Shown: piece after piece, positions 9,661-17,402 of the stretch | Layout of the letters: each line of letters starts with the position of its first letter | Position numbering within the stretch: the stretch's first letter is position 1 | Made by a program: the position numbers and the translations under genes | NCBI RefSeq assembly: GCF_021952865.1 | Contig: NZ_CP040792.1 | Coordinates: 930,001 to 994,000 of the forward strand | From: Clavibacter californiensis | GTDB taxonomy: Bacteria > Actinomycetota > Actinomycetes > Actinomycetales > Microbacteriaceae | Direction of reading: 5' to 3' | DNA: 64,000 nucleotides | The notes under the pieces: generated by a model | Database searches by the model: none | Seen by the model: the letters and a program-made list of their open reading frames with translations, nothing else | What the model was told of the DNA's origin: nothing

Positions 9661-10920
9661 ATGAGCGACGCGCCCCTGCGCCCCCGGCGAACCGCCACGA
9701 CTCCCGTCATCGCCCGCCACGGACGGCTCGGGCGGCCGAGCGCGGCGCGCACGGTCGCCAAGGGCGTCGCCATGGGCGTCGCGGTCCTGCTCGTCAGCGG
9801 TCTCTCCGTCGTCACCATCGCGGCCTGGGACCTGAACAGGTCCGTCCAGGCGAACACCGTCGACATCAGCGACGGCACCGAGCAGACCACGGTCGGCGTC
9901 GGCGCGCTCGACGGCGGCTTCAACGTGCTCCTCGCGGGATCCGACACCCGCCAGGGCCAGGGCGACGGCTACGGCAAGACCGACGGCGCTCTCAACGACG
10001 TCAACATGGTGCTGCACGTCTCCGCCGACCACTCGCAGGCCAGCGTGGTCAGCCTGCCGCGCGACATGGTCGTGCCCATCCCCGCGTGCGCGCGCAGCGA
10101 TGGATCCGGCACCGCGCCCGCCCAGTCGGCCGCGCCGCTCAACACGGCGCTCTCCGACGGCGGCCTGCCGTGCGTCGCGAAGACCGTCGCGCAGTTCACC
10201 GGGCTCGACATCCCCTACGCGGCGCTCATCGAGTTCAACGGCGTCATCGAGATGTCCAACGCGGTCGGCGGCGTGCCCGTGTGCCTCGCGAGCCCGCTCA
10301 AGGACAAGCGCACCGACCTCGATCTCCCCGCGGGCGTGACGCCGTTGCAGGGCAAGCAGGCGCTGCAGTTCCTCCGCACCCGCCACGCGGTCGGCGACGG
10401 CAGCGACCTGGCCCGCATCAGCAACCAGCAGGTCTTCCTCTCGGCGCTCGTGCGCACCATGAAGCAGTCGAGCACGCTGTCGGATCCCACGCGCGTCTAC
10501 GGCCTGGCCAAGGCGGCGGTGGACAACATGCAGCGCTCCACCTCGCTCGACTATCAGACCATGGCGTCCATGGCGCTGGCTCTCAAGGACATCCCGCTCG
10601 ACCAGGTGCACTTCCTGCAGTACCCCGGCACCACGGCGGGCACCGGCGTCTACGCCGGCAAGGTCCAGCCGCTGAAGACGGACGGCGACCAGCTGATGCA
10701 GCTGCTCAAGACGGACGCCCCGTTCGAGGTGAAGGCCGGCAACACCGGCCTCGGCGCGGTCGCGGAGCAGCCCGCCGCGTCGACCCCTGCGCCGTCGGCG
10801 AGCGCTCCCGCGGCGGGAGGCGGATCCCAGCCGGCCACGTCCGCGCCCACGGTGCTGCCCGACGCCGTGACGGGCACGGATGCGGGGACGGTCACCTGCT
10901 CGAAGGGCTTCAAGGGGTGA
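9661..10920 (+). CDS. LytR-CpsA-Psr (LCP) family cell-wall ligase
   Basis: This 419-residue protein is expected to transfer glycopolymers such as teichoic acid-like or capsular chains from undecaprenyl carriers to peptidoglycan. A basic N-terminus (about 35 residues) precedes one membrane helix (VAMGVAVLLVSGLSVVTI), so it is a type II membrane protein with the LCP domain outside. Conserved LCP blocks are SLPRDMVV, the glycine-rich GSDTRQGQGDGYG, and LQGKQALQFLRTRHAVGDGSDLARISNQQ with the Arg/Asp residues that hold the pyrophosphate. A Pro/Ala/Ser-rich tail ends in a lone Cys (TCSKG). The start is ATG 9661 after GGAG; a longer in-frame reading would overlap tRNA-Ser and is rejected. A paralogue lies at 45993-47228. 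Confidence 0.92.
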   Translation: MSDAPLRPRRTATTPVIARHGRLGRPSAARTVAKGVAMGVAVLLVSGLSVVTIAAWDLNRSVQANTVDISDGTEQTTVGVGALDGGFNVLLAGSDTRQGQGDGYGKTDGALNDVNMVLHVSADHSQASVVSLPRDMVVPIPACARSDGSGTAPAQSAAPLNTALSDGGLPCVAKTVAQFTGLDIPYAALIEFNGVIEMSNAVGGVPVCLASPLKDKRTDLDLPAGVTPLQGKQALQFLRTRHAVGDGSDLARISNQQVFLSALVRTMKQSSTLSDPTRVYGLAKAAVDNMQRSTSLDYQTMASMALALKDIPLDQVHFLQYPGTTAGTGVYAGKVQPLKTDGDQLMQLLKTDAPFEVKAGNTGLGAVAEQPAASTPAPSASAPAAGGGSQPATSAPTVLPDAVTGTDAGTVTCSKGFKG

Positions 10921-11297
10921 GCCCGATCGGGCGGCCGGCCGGGGAGCGCCGCGCGCCCGAGGAGGGCGACGGGGCCCCGCCGCACACCCTATGCAGCGAG
11001 GACCCGTCTATCTCGTTCAGCTTTCGACCCGAATCCTCCGCCGGACGAGAATCTCGTGTTCTCGCCCACGGGGGGCTCGCGACGTCGTCGCGTGCGTGAG
11101 GGTGAGCGGCGCCGGTTCGGGGGATCCGGGACCGCGGCCACGTGGGCGAGCGGGACATCTCTGGGCTGACACATCGACACGCGGGGGGTAAGCCGGTCGG
11201 GTCCGGCACACGCGTCGTCACAGACACTACGTGTCCGTCGAATGGGGGACAACCGCACCGCACCCCCCGTTCGGGCCCGCGCCCAGGTGGGCGGGGA
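10921..11297. other. 377-base intergenic region without a convincing gene
   Basis: No open frame here has credible codon use on either strand. It holds an inverted repeat GACACTACGTGTC at 11223-11235 and a 20-base motif at 11231-11250 that recurs almost exactly at 23981-24000. I see no clear terminator hairpin directly after the LCP gene. Confidence 0.5.
11231..11250. repeat. GTGTCCGTCG-WW-TGGGGGAC motif, copy 1
   Basis: These 20 bases match 23981-24000 at 18 positions; only the two central bases differ (AA here, TT there). Flanking sequence is not shared, so the match is not a simple duplication. It overlaps the end of the GACAC...GTGTC inverted repeat. Function unknown; a regulator site is the simplest guess. 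Confidence 0.45.
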
Positions 11298-11326
11298 TGT
11301 GACCAGGCCGCCGCGTCCGGTACAGT
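11298..11326 (+). promoter_or_regulatory. probable promoter of tRNA-Ser(GCU)
   Basis: TGTGAC at 11298-11303 and TACAGT at 11321-11326 are separated by 17 bases. Transcription would start near 11333, eight bases before the mature tRNA. Confidence 0.55.
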
Positions 11327-11340
11327 GGACGCGTACGTCT

Positions 11341-11429
11341 GGAGACGTCGCATAGTTCGGCCTAGTGCACCACCCTGCTAAGGTGGAGTACCCGTATGGG
11401 TACCGTGGGTTCAAATCCCACCGTCTCCG
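11341..11429 (+). tRNA. tRNA-Ser(GCU)
   Basis: This 89-nt class II tRNA has acceptor stem GGAGACG/CGTCTCC with discriminator G, anticodon GCT at 11377-11379 in loop CTGCTAA, a long variable arm (GTACCCGTATGGGTAC), and T-arm GGGTTCAAATCCC. CCA is not encoded. It reads AGC/AGU codons. Confidence 0.97.
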
Positions 11430-11573
11430 CCATCCCGCCTCCTCGGCGGACCTCGCGTCGAGATCCTCACCCGCGCACCCGATCGAATCCGGTGGCGATG
11501 CCTGTCCATCAGGCGCTCGTCGTCGCGTACCGGGGCGAGGGGCCGTCATCGCCCGGCCGTCGCGGTCGTCTGC

Positions 11574-11803
11574 GTGTCCGTCGCCGTCGCCTGCCTCGTG
11601 ACCGCGACCGAGGCGGGCCATGCGGCACCCGACGGGACCACCGCGGCCGCCGGTCTCTCCGGTCTTCCGCTCTTCGTCGGCTTCCACGAGGGCGGTCGGA
11701 CCGGCGTCCACTGGGGGGGCTGGTCGTGTTCGTCGCCCTCCCCGTGGCGGCCGTCGTCGCGGCCCTCGTCGTCGGCCGGATGCGGCGCGCGACGCGGCGC
11801 TGA
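11574..11803 (+). pseudogene. possible frameshifted small membrane protein
   Basis: The frame from GTG 11574 reads as a short hydrophobic N-terminus and then LPLFVGFHEGGRTGVHWGG. At a run of seven G (11713-11719 region) the sensible frame changes to LVVFVALPVAAVVAALVVGRMRR, a membrane helix ending at a stop at 11801-11803. One extra G would join the two into a protein of about 75 residues with one or two helices. This could be a decayed gene, a sequencing error in the G run, or chance. No family recognised. Confidence 0.3.
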
Positions 11804-11886
11804 CCGTCGACCGGTCGGCGGGCGCGACCCGTCGGCGGCATGGGCGCGCCCGGTCGCCGCCCTCGCGTCGGCCTAGCATCACCCCC

Positions 11887-12957
11887 ATGAGCGACACCTT
11901 TCCCGACACGACGCGGCTGCCGGCCCCCGAGCACGGCTCCGGCACCACCCTCGGCCTCATCGCGCGCGAGGCGAACGTGTCGATCGGCACCGTCAGCAAG
12001 GTCCTCAACGGGCGCAAGGGCATCTCGCCCGCCACCCGCGCGCGCGTCGAGGAGCTCATGGAGCTGCACGGCTACAGCAGGCGCGGGGCCGAGCGGCCGC
12101 ACGGCGCGCTGATCGAGATCGTGCTGGAGGTCGTCGACACCGGGTTCTCCGTCGACCTGCTGCGCGGCGTCTCCGCCGTCGCGCGCGAGCACTCCCTGAG
12201 CGTCATCGTCACGGAGCAGGGACGCGACACCGCGCTCGGCAGCGACTGGATGGCGGGCGTCATGCAGCGCCGGCCGATGGGCCTCGTGCTCGTGTTCTCC
12301 GACCTCGCGCCCGCCCAGAAGCGGCAGCTGCGCAGCCGCGGCATCCCGTTCGTGGTGGTGGACCCCGCGGGGTCGCCGGCCGCGGACGTGCCGGCCGTCG
12401 GATCCACCAACTGGGAGGGCGGGCACGCCGCGGGGGAGCACCTGCTGGGGCTCGGGCACCGGCGGATCGGCGCGATCAGCGGCCCGCCGCACCGGCTCTA
12501 CTCGCGGGCGCGCATGTCGGGATTCCGCAGCGCCCTCGAGGCGGCCGGATCGGACGTGTCGCTCGTCGAGGTCGAGGGCGACTTCGGGCGGACCGCCGGG
12601 CAGCGCGCGGGCGGCGAGCTGCTCGACCGTGCCGAGCGGCCGACAGCGATCTTCGCGGGCAACGACGAGCAGGCGCTCGGGCTGTACGAAGCCGCGCGCG
12701 AGCGCGGTATCCGGATCCCCGACGACCTGTCCGTGCTCGGCTACGACGACCTCCCGTTCGCCCGCATCGTGTCGCCGGCGCTGAGCACCATCCGGCAGCC
12801 CGTGCGCGAGATGGCGGAGGCCGCGGCGCGCATGGTGCTCCGGATCCGCGAGGGCCGGAGCGAGGAGCCCACCCGGCTCGACCTCGCGACGGCGCTCGTG
12901 GTCCGTGCGAGCACTGCCGCGCCCACGGTGGCCGACGCGGTGTCGTCGCCCGAGTGA
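11887..12957 (+). CDS. LacI-family transcriptional regulator
   Basis: The 356-residue protein has an N-terminal LacI helix-turn-helix (TLGLIAREANVSIGTVSKVLNGRKGISPATRARV, about residues 20-55) and a periplasmic-binding-like effector domain. That domain contains GDFGRTAGQRAG, IFAGNDEQALG, and the C-terminal LSVLGYDDLPFARIVSPALSTIRQP typical of sugar-responsive members. The start is ATG 11887, with a TAGCAT -10 seven bases upstream (leaderless). It lies directly upstream of ThuA and an oxidoreductase and probably controls them. The effector is unknown. Confidence 0.92.
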   Translation: MSDTFPDTTRLPAPEHGSGTTLGLIAREANVSIGTVSKVLNGRKGISPATRARVEELMELHGYSRRGAERPHGALIEIVLEVVDTGFSVDLLRGVSAVAREHSLSVIVTEQGRDTALGSDWMAGVMQRRPMGLVLVFSDLAPAQKRQLRSRGIPFVVVDPAGSPAADVPAVGSTNWEGGHAAGEHLLGLGHRRIGAISGPPHRLYSRARMSGFRSALEAAGSDVSLVEVEGDFGRTAGQRAGGELLDRAERPTAIFAGNDEQALGLYEAARERGIRIPDDLSVLGYDDLPFARIVSPALSTIRQPVREMAEAAARMVLRIREGRSEEPTRLDLATALVVRASTAAPTVADAVSSPE

Positions 12958-12983
12958 AACCTTTCCGATCGACGGCGCCCTCC

Positions 12984-13013
12984 TTGCCCCGCCCGACCAG
13001 GGGTGCGTAGCGT
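12984..13013 (+). promoter_or_regulatory. probable promoter of the thuA-oxidoreductase operon
   Basis: TTGCCC (12984-12989) and TAGCGT (13008-13013) are 18 bases apart. Upstream, GAAACCTTTC at 12956-12965 is a near-palindrome overlapping the lacI stop and could be a weak LacI-type operator. Transcription would give a leader of about 40 bases with a good AAGGAG site at 13050. Confidence 0.4.
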
Positions 13014-13062
13014 TCGAGGCGCGCGCCGCATCCACCCGACGCGCCCGACGAAGGAGTCGCCC

Positions 13063-13131
13063 GTGTCGCAGATCCCCCGCCCGACCAGCCGCCCGCACCG
13101 CGGTCGCCCGACCCGCACGGCCCGCTCGTGA
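13063..13131 (+). CDS. 22-codon open frame translationally coupled to thuA
   Basis: GTG 13063 follows a strong AAGGAG Shine-Dalgarno and opens a 22-residue Arg/Pro-rich frame (MSQIPRPTSRPHRG...). It ends TGA at 13129-13131, overlapping the GTG of thuA as GTGA. The thuA start itself has no good ribosome site, so ribosomes may reach it by re-initiation. Alternatively this is the real thuA N-terminus split by a frameshift, but thuA proteins normally begin where the downstream frame begins. The peptide itself matches nothing I know. Confidence 0.35.
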   Translation: MSQIPRPTSRPHRGRPTRTARS

Positions 13132-13826
13132 CCGCCGACCGGAAGGCGCTCGTCGTCCGCGGCGGCTGGGACGGACACATGCCCGTGGAGACCACGGGCC
13201 TGTTCATCCCGTTCCTCGAGGCGAACGGATTCGAGGTCCGCGTCGAGGAGGGCTCGGCCGTCTACGCCGACGCCGACGTCATGGCGGACACCGACCTCAT
13301 CGTGCAGGCCAACACCATGACCACGATCGAGCCCGAGGAGATGGCCGGCCTGTACGCCGCCGTCGTCGCGGGCACCGGCATGGCCGGCTGGCACGGCGGC
13401 ATCGCCGACTCGTACCGCAACACGGCCGACTACCTGCACATGATCGGTGGCCAGTTCGCCCACCACGCGGGCAAGGACCCGGCCGAGCGCACGGGCGAGC
13501 AGTCCGACAACTACATCCCCTACACGGTCGAGATGACCGAGCTCGGGCGCACCCACGAGATCACGCAGGGCATCGCGGACTTCGACCTCGTCACCGAGCA
13601 GTACTGGGTCCTCAGCGACGAGTACAACGATGTGCTCGCCACCACGACGCAGACCGTGCGTCCGTGGGATCCGTGGCACCGGCCGGTGACCGCGCCCGCC
13701 ATCTGGACCCGCCAGTGGGGCGAGGGCCGCATCTTCGTCTCCGCCCCCGGCCACCGCATCGAGGTCGTCGAGGACCCGAACGTCCGCACCATCATCGAGA
13801 GGGGCCTCCTGTGGGCAGCACGTTGA
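13128..13826 (+). CDS. ThuA-domain protein (trehalose-utilisation type)
   Basis: The 232-residue protein matches the ThuA-like glutamine-amidotransferase-like fold. It shows ALVVRGGWDGHMPVETT at the N-terminus, the central GMAGWHGGIADSYRNTADYLHMIGGQF, and ITQGIADFDLVTEQYW. ThuA proteins are linked to disaccharide oxidation, with partners of the Gfo/Idh/MocA family, as here. They usually lack the amidotransferase Cys, and I see none in the expected turn. It lies between the LacI regulator and the dehydrogenase, and the next start overlaps its 3' end. Confidence 0.88.
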   Translation: MTADRKALVVRGGWDGHMPVETTGLFIPFLEANGFEVRVEEGSAVYADADVMADTDLIVQANTMTTIEPEEMAGLYAAVVAGTGMAGWHGGIADSYRNTADYLHMIGGQFAHHAGKDPAERTGEQSDNYIPYTVEMTELGRTHEITQGIADFDLVTEQYWVLSDEYNDVLATTTQTVRPWDPWHRPVTAPAIWTRQWGEGRIFVSAPGHRIEVVEDPNVRTIIERGLLWAAR

Positions 13827-14920
13827 CGCACGACGAGGACGCCATGACCCTCGGGATCATCGGGGTCGGGAAGATCAGCGAGCAGTACTTCGCCGCGTTC
13901 GAGACCCTGCCGGGCGTGCGGCTCGTCGCCGTCGCCGACCTCGACCTCGACCGCGCGCGCACGGTGGCCGAGGCGCAGGGTGTGGACGCGCTGAGCGTAG
14001 ACGACCTCATCGCAGACCCCCGCATCGACACGGTGCTGAACCTCACGATCCCCGCCGCCCACGCCGAGGTCGACCTCCGCGTGCTCGAGGCGGGCAAGCA
14101 CGTGTACGGCGAGAAGCCGCTCGCGCTCAGCCCCGCGGAGGCCGAGCCGATCCTCCGGCTCGCCGAGGAGAAGGGCCTGCGCGTCGGATCCGCGCCCGAC
14201 ACCGTGCTGGGCACCGGGATCCAGACGGCCCGCGCCGTGCTCGACGCGGGCACGATCGGGAAGCCCGTCGCCGCGAACGCCTTCTGGGGTGCGCCCGGGC
14301 ACGAGCTCTGGCACCCCGCCCCGGCCTTCTACTACCAGCCGGGCGCTGGCCCGCTCTTCGACATGGGGCCGTACTACCTGACGGCGCTCGTGACGCTGCT
14401 CGGACCGATCACGCGCGTGCAGGGTGCGTCGTTGCGCTCCGACCGCGTACGGTCGGCCGCCTCCGACCCGGATTCGCGCGAGATCCCCGTGACCGTCGAC
14501 ACCCACGTGAGCGCCGTGCTCACGCACGCGTCGGGCGCGGTCTCGACCGTCACGATGAGCTTCGACGTCTGGGCCACGCGGATCCCGAACATCGAGGTGT
14601 ACGGCACCGCCGGCACGCTCTCGGTGCCCGACCCGAACCACTTCTCCGGGCCCGTGCAGGTCGCGACGTCCGCCGACCGCGAGTGGACGGACGTCGAGCC
14701 GAGCGCCGGCTTCGTCGACGCGGGCCGCGGCTGCGGCCTCGCGGAGATGGCCGACGCGATCCGTCGCGGGGTCCCTCACCGCGCGTCCGGCGAGCTCGCG
14801 TTCCACGTGCTCGAGGTCATGGACGCGATCCTCGACCCCGGCGCGACGGGCGAGATCCGGAGCACCGTGGGGCGTCCGGAGGCCGTCCCGCTGGGGCAGC
14901 CGGGACGCTCGGGGGACTGA
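13811..14920 (+). CDS. Gfo/Idh/MocA-family oxidoreductase
   Basis: The protein of about 369 residues has an N-terminal Rossmann domain (MTLGIIGVGKISEQYF, dinucleotide loop GVGKIS), the conserved GKHVYGEKPLAL with catalytic-type Lys, and a C-terminal alpha/beta domain (GPLFDMGPYYLTALV). It probably oxidises a sugar or cyclitol with NAD(P). The GTG at 13811 has GAGAGGGG seven bases upstream and overlaps thuA by 16 bases. The ATG at 13844, directly before the Rossmann strand, is the alternative start. It is the third gene of the LacI-ThuA cassette. Confidence 0.88.
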   Translation: MGSTLTHDEDAMTLGIIGVGKISEQYFAAFETLPGVRLVAVADLDLDRARTVAEAQGVDALSVDDLIADPRIDTVLNLTIPAAHAEVDLRVLEAGKHVYGEKPLALSPAEAEPILRLAEEKGLRVGSAPDTVLGTGIQTARAVLDAGTIGKPVAANAFWGAPGHELWHPAPAFYYQPGAGPLFDMGPYYLTALVTLLGPITRVQGASLRSDRVRSAASDPDSREIPVTVDTHVSAVLTHASGAVSTVTMSFDVWATRIPNIEVYGTAGTLSVPDPNHFSGPVQVATSADREWTDVEPSAGFVDAGRGCGLAEMADAIRRGVPHRASGELAFHVLEVMDAILDPGATGEIRSTVGRPEAVPLGQPGRSGD

Positions 14921-15011
14921 TCGGAGGGCGTCCGCGAACAGGTAGTGGGCAGCCTTCCACAACCCCGCCATCGGATCGTTCCTGGGAGCCGTGGACTACT
15001 AGCCTGACGCC

Positions 15012-15377
15012 GTGACCCGCCACTTCTCGCAGTTCCTCTTCGCGCCGTACGGCGACGGGAAGGGGCTGCGCGCGGTGGAGCCGGATGCGTCCGACGAGCA
15101 GCTCATCGGCGCCGAGGCCTGCGACGCGGATGCGGACGACGAGCCGCGGGAACGGGAGGCGGACGTCACCGACCCCTCGGTCTGGCCTCCGCTGACAGCC
15201 GTCGAGTGGCCGCTCACGCACCGGCCGTTCGACGACGACGAGCCGGAGATCGCGGACGGGCACTTCGCCCCCGCGGACGAGGACCCGGACGCCGAGGCGC
15301 AGGAGGAGGCGGCGGCGCACGCCGCCCGGGCCGCGCTCCTCGCCGAGGTCTACGGCTGGCCGCACCGCGCCATCTGA
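15012..15377 (+). CDS. acidic hypothetical protein
   Basis: This 121-residue protein is rich in Asp, Glu and Ala and has no hydrophobic helix and no Cys pair. Trp/Pro-rich stretches (DPSVWPPLTAVEWPLTHRPFDDDEPE) separate a conserved-looking start (MTRHFSQFLFAPYGDGKGLRAVEPD) from an alanine-rich C-terminus. I do not recognise a family. Start GTG 15012 with TAGCCT (15000-15005) six bases upstream suggests a leaderless mRNA and supports a real gene. It is convergent with the GH13 gene. Confidence 0.6.
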   Translation: MTRHFSQFLFAPYGDGKGLRAVEPDASDEQLIGAEACDADADDEPREREADVTDPSVWPPLTAVEWPLTHRPFDDDEPEIADGHFAPADEDPDAEAQEEAAAHAARAALLAEVYGWPHRAI

Positions 15378-15410
15378 CCCGACCGGGTGCGGTTCGCGGT
15401 CCTGCTCCGG

Positions 15411-16772
15411 CTACGCGCCGGCCAGCACCGCCCAGGAGTGCCCGGGGACGCGTCCGTCGCCGGCGACGTCGCCCGCCTCGCGACCGTCCGCCGAGCCCCC
15501 GATCTCCACGGGCTCGTCCCCGATGTTGAGCACGAGACGCAGCGCGTCCGGCGAGCCGGGTGCCACGCCGCCGGCCGTGCCCGTGCCCGTGCCCGACGGC
15601 CGCAGGGTGATGGTGAGCGCGGTGTTGGTGAGGCCGGACGTCTCCATCCGCGCGTCGACCAGCCAGGCGTGCCGCCGGCGGAGGCCGACGAGCTCCTGGT
15701 GCAGGCTGCGGATCCGGACGGCGTGCTCGTCGTCGTGCAGGTCGTCGGGCGAGGCCGGGTATTCGGGGCGCACGGCGTCGTCGCCGCCCGCGCGGTCCTC
15801 CTTCACCCCGGTGAGGCCCCGCTCGTCGCCCGCGTAGATCGAGGGGATGCCGGGGAGGAGCAGCAGGAGGGCGATCGCGTGGCCGAGGTGGCGCGGATCC
15901 ACCGCCGACGCGATGCGCGTCACGTCGTGGTTGCCGATGAAGGTCTGCGGCGTGAAGGACGGCAGCAGCTCCGCGTGCCGGGTGAGCGTCCAGTCGAGCT
16001 CGAACAGGTTCCCCTCCGCGATGGAGTTGCGGATGGACTTCCACAGCTCGTAGGCGGTGATCGAGTCGATGGTCGACTCCGCCTGGTAGCCGACGTAGTC
16101 GCCGTGGATCATCTCTCCGACGAACCACGCGTCGGGGTGCCGCTCGCGGACGCGGGGGAGGACCGCGGCCCAGAACGACGCGGGGACGGCGTAGGCGGCG
16201 TCGAGGCGCCAGCCGGAGATGCCGCGGTCGAGCCAGTGGATCATCACCTCGGCGACGTGCGCGCGCACGGCCTCCGAGTCGTGGTCGAGCGTGACGAGCG
16301 CGCCGTGGCCCTCGAAGCCGACGGGCTCGCCGGCGTCGTCCCAGCGGAACCAGGACGCGGCCTCGGATCCGGGGCCGTCGGCGAGCGCCTGCGCGAAGCG
16401 CGGATGGCTGCGGCCGACGTGGTTGAAGACGCCGTCGAGGAGCACCCTCACGCCGCGCGCGGTGGCGTCGGCGAGGAGGGCGTCGAGGTCGGCGTCGTCG
16501 CCGAGGCGCGGGTCGAGCGTCATGTGGTCGCGCGTGTCGTATCCGTGGGTCTCCGAGTCGAAGACCGGGCCGAGCAGCAGGCCGTTGGCGCCGAGGTCGA
16601 CGAGGTACGGGAGCCAGGCGCGCAGGCGGTCGATGCGGTGGGCGGGCGGCGCATCGGGACGCGCGGGGGATCCGCCGTCGGGTCCGGCGAGGTCGTCGCG
16701 GGTCTGCGGCGCGCCCGTGAAGCCGAGCGGGTAGACGTGCCACCAGACGACGTGATCGGTCCAGGATGCCAA
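15411..16772 (-). CDS. glycoside hydrolase family 13 (alpha-amylase type)
   Basis: The 453-residue protein has the (beta/alpha)8 amylase core with all catalytic blocks. These are DGVFNHVG, GWRLDAAYA with the nucleophile Asp, FVGEMIHGDY with the acid/base Glu, and FIGNHDVTRIAS with the stabilising Asp. There is no signal peptide, so it should act in the cytosol on maltodextrin, trehalose-like or sucrose-like substrates; the specificity cannot be read. I chose TTG 16772 (LASWTDHVVW) because GAGGAGCG lies at the right distance. A longer frame to 16802 has no such site. Confidence 0.88.
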   Translation of the reverse strand: MASWTDHVVWWHVYPLGFTGAPQTRDDLAGPDGGSPARPDAPPAHRIDRLRAWLPYLVDLGANGLLLGPVFDSETHGYDTRDHMTLDPRLGDDADLDALLADATARGVRVLLDGVFNHVGRSHPRFAQALADGPGSEAASWFRWDDAGEPVGFEGHGALVTLDHDSEAVRAHVAEVMIHWLDRGISGWRLDAAYAVPASFWAAVLPRVRERHPDAWFVGEMIHGDYVGYQAESTIDSITAYELWKSIRNSIAEGNLFELDWTLTRHAELLPSFTPQTFIGNHDVTRIASAVDPRHLGHAIALLLLLPGIPSIYAGDERGLTGVKEDRAGGDDAVRPEYPASPDDLHDDEHAVRIRSLHQELVGLRRRHAWLVDARMETSGLTNTALTITLRPSGTGTGTAGGVAPGSPDALRLVLNIGDEPVEIGGSADGREAGDVAGDGRVPGHSWAVLAGA

Positions 16773-16962
16773 GGGTCGCTCCTCGCGGTTCGGGTCGATC
16801 AAGACTAATGAGCGGGCGTCGGGGCGGCCGTCGGCCGGGCCCCGCCGGACAGCGGGAGGGGCGCGGCGGGCGGTCGACGGCGTGGATTCGCGGGGCGGCC
16901 CCGCAGCATGTAGTCTGTGTCCCGGCCTGATCGCCGCTCGCGGAGATCATCGCCGCAGGACT

Positions 16963-17035
16963 GCGCCCGTAGCTCAACGGATAGAGCATCTGACTACGGA
17001 TCAGAAGGTTGGGGGTTCGAATCCCTCCGGGCGCA
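16963..17035 (+). tRNA. tRNA-Arg(ACG)
   Basis: This 73-nt tRNA has acceptor GCGCCCG/CGGGCGC with discriminator A, D-arm AGCTCAACGGATAGAGC, anticodon ACG at 16996-16998, and T-arm GGGGGTTCGAATCCCTC. The A34 of this tRNA is the classical substrate of TadA, which is encoded at 31506. TAGTCT at 16911-16916 is a possible -10. Confidence 0.97.
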
Positions 17036-17076
17036 CAGCACCTCCGGGTGCATCTCTCTGGTTGAGACAGAATGCC

Positions 17077-17103
17077 GAACGGCCCGCCACTGGCGGGCCG
17101 TTC
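17077..17103. terminator. hairpin after tRNA-Arg
   Basis: GAACGGCCCGCC and GGCGGGCCGTTC form a perfect 12-bp stem with a 3-base loop. It sits 42 bases past the tRNA and 33 bases beyond the stop of the opposing LuxR-type gene, so it can serve both strands. No T tract. Confidence 0.8.
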
Positions 17104-17135
17104 GCGTCTCCGGGGCGGTGTCTGGATCCGGCCCC

Positions 17136-17402
17136 TCAGCGCGTCGTCGCGAGCGGCTCCACCACGCGGTTCTCGTAGGCCCAGATGGTGGCGTGCAGGC
17201 GGTCGCGCACGCCGAGCTTGTCGAGCGTGCGGCTGACGTGGGTCTTCACGGTGGTCGGCGCGAGGAACAGCCGGCCGGCGATCTCCGCGTTCGACAGGCC
17301 GCGCGCCACGAGCACGAGGATCTCCCGCTCGCGCGCCGTCAGCCGGGCGAGGTCCGCGTCCATCCGGTGCGCTGCGTGGCCGTGGTCGACGAGGGCGCTC
17401 AC
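17136..17402 (-). CDS. orphan LuxR-type helix-turn-helix protein (no receiver domain)
   Basis: The 88-residue protein is almost only the C-terminal DNA-binding domain of a NarL/LuxR response regulator. It reads [57 protein letters not shown]. The GTG start overlaps the stop of the upstream membrane-protein gene (GTGA), so it is translationally coupled and not an interrupted longer gene in this sequence. No phospho-acceptor or ligand domain exists. It may be a truncated response regulator kept as a DNA-binding module, or a dominant partner for another regulator. Confidence 0.75.
   Translation of the reverse strand: MSALVDHGHAAHRMDADLARLTAREREILVLVARGLSNAEIAGRLFLAPTTVKTHVSRTLDKLGVRDRLHATIWAYENRVVEPLATTR

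Noticed and set aside
12956-12965. GAAACCTTTC as firm LacI operator
   Set aside because: Only ten bases, no CG centre, and it overlaps the lacI stop codon; kept only as a weak note.
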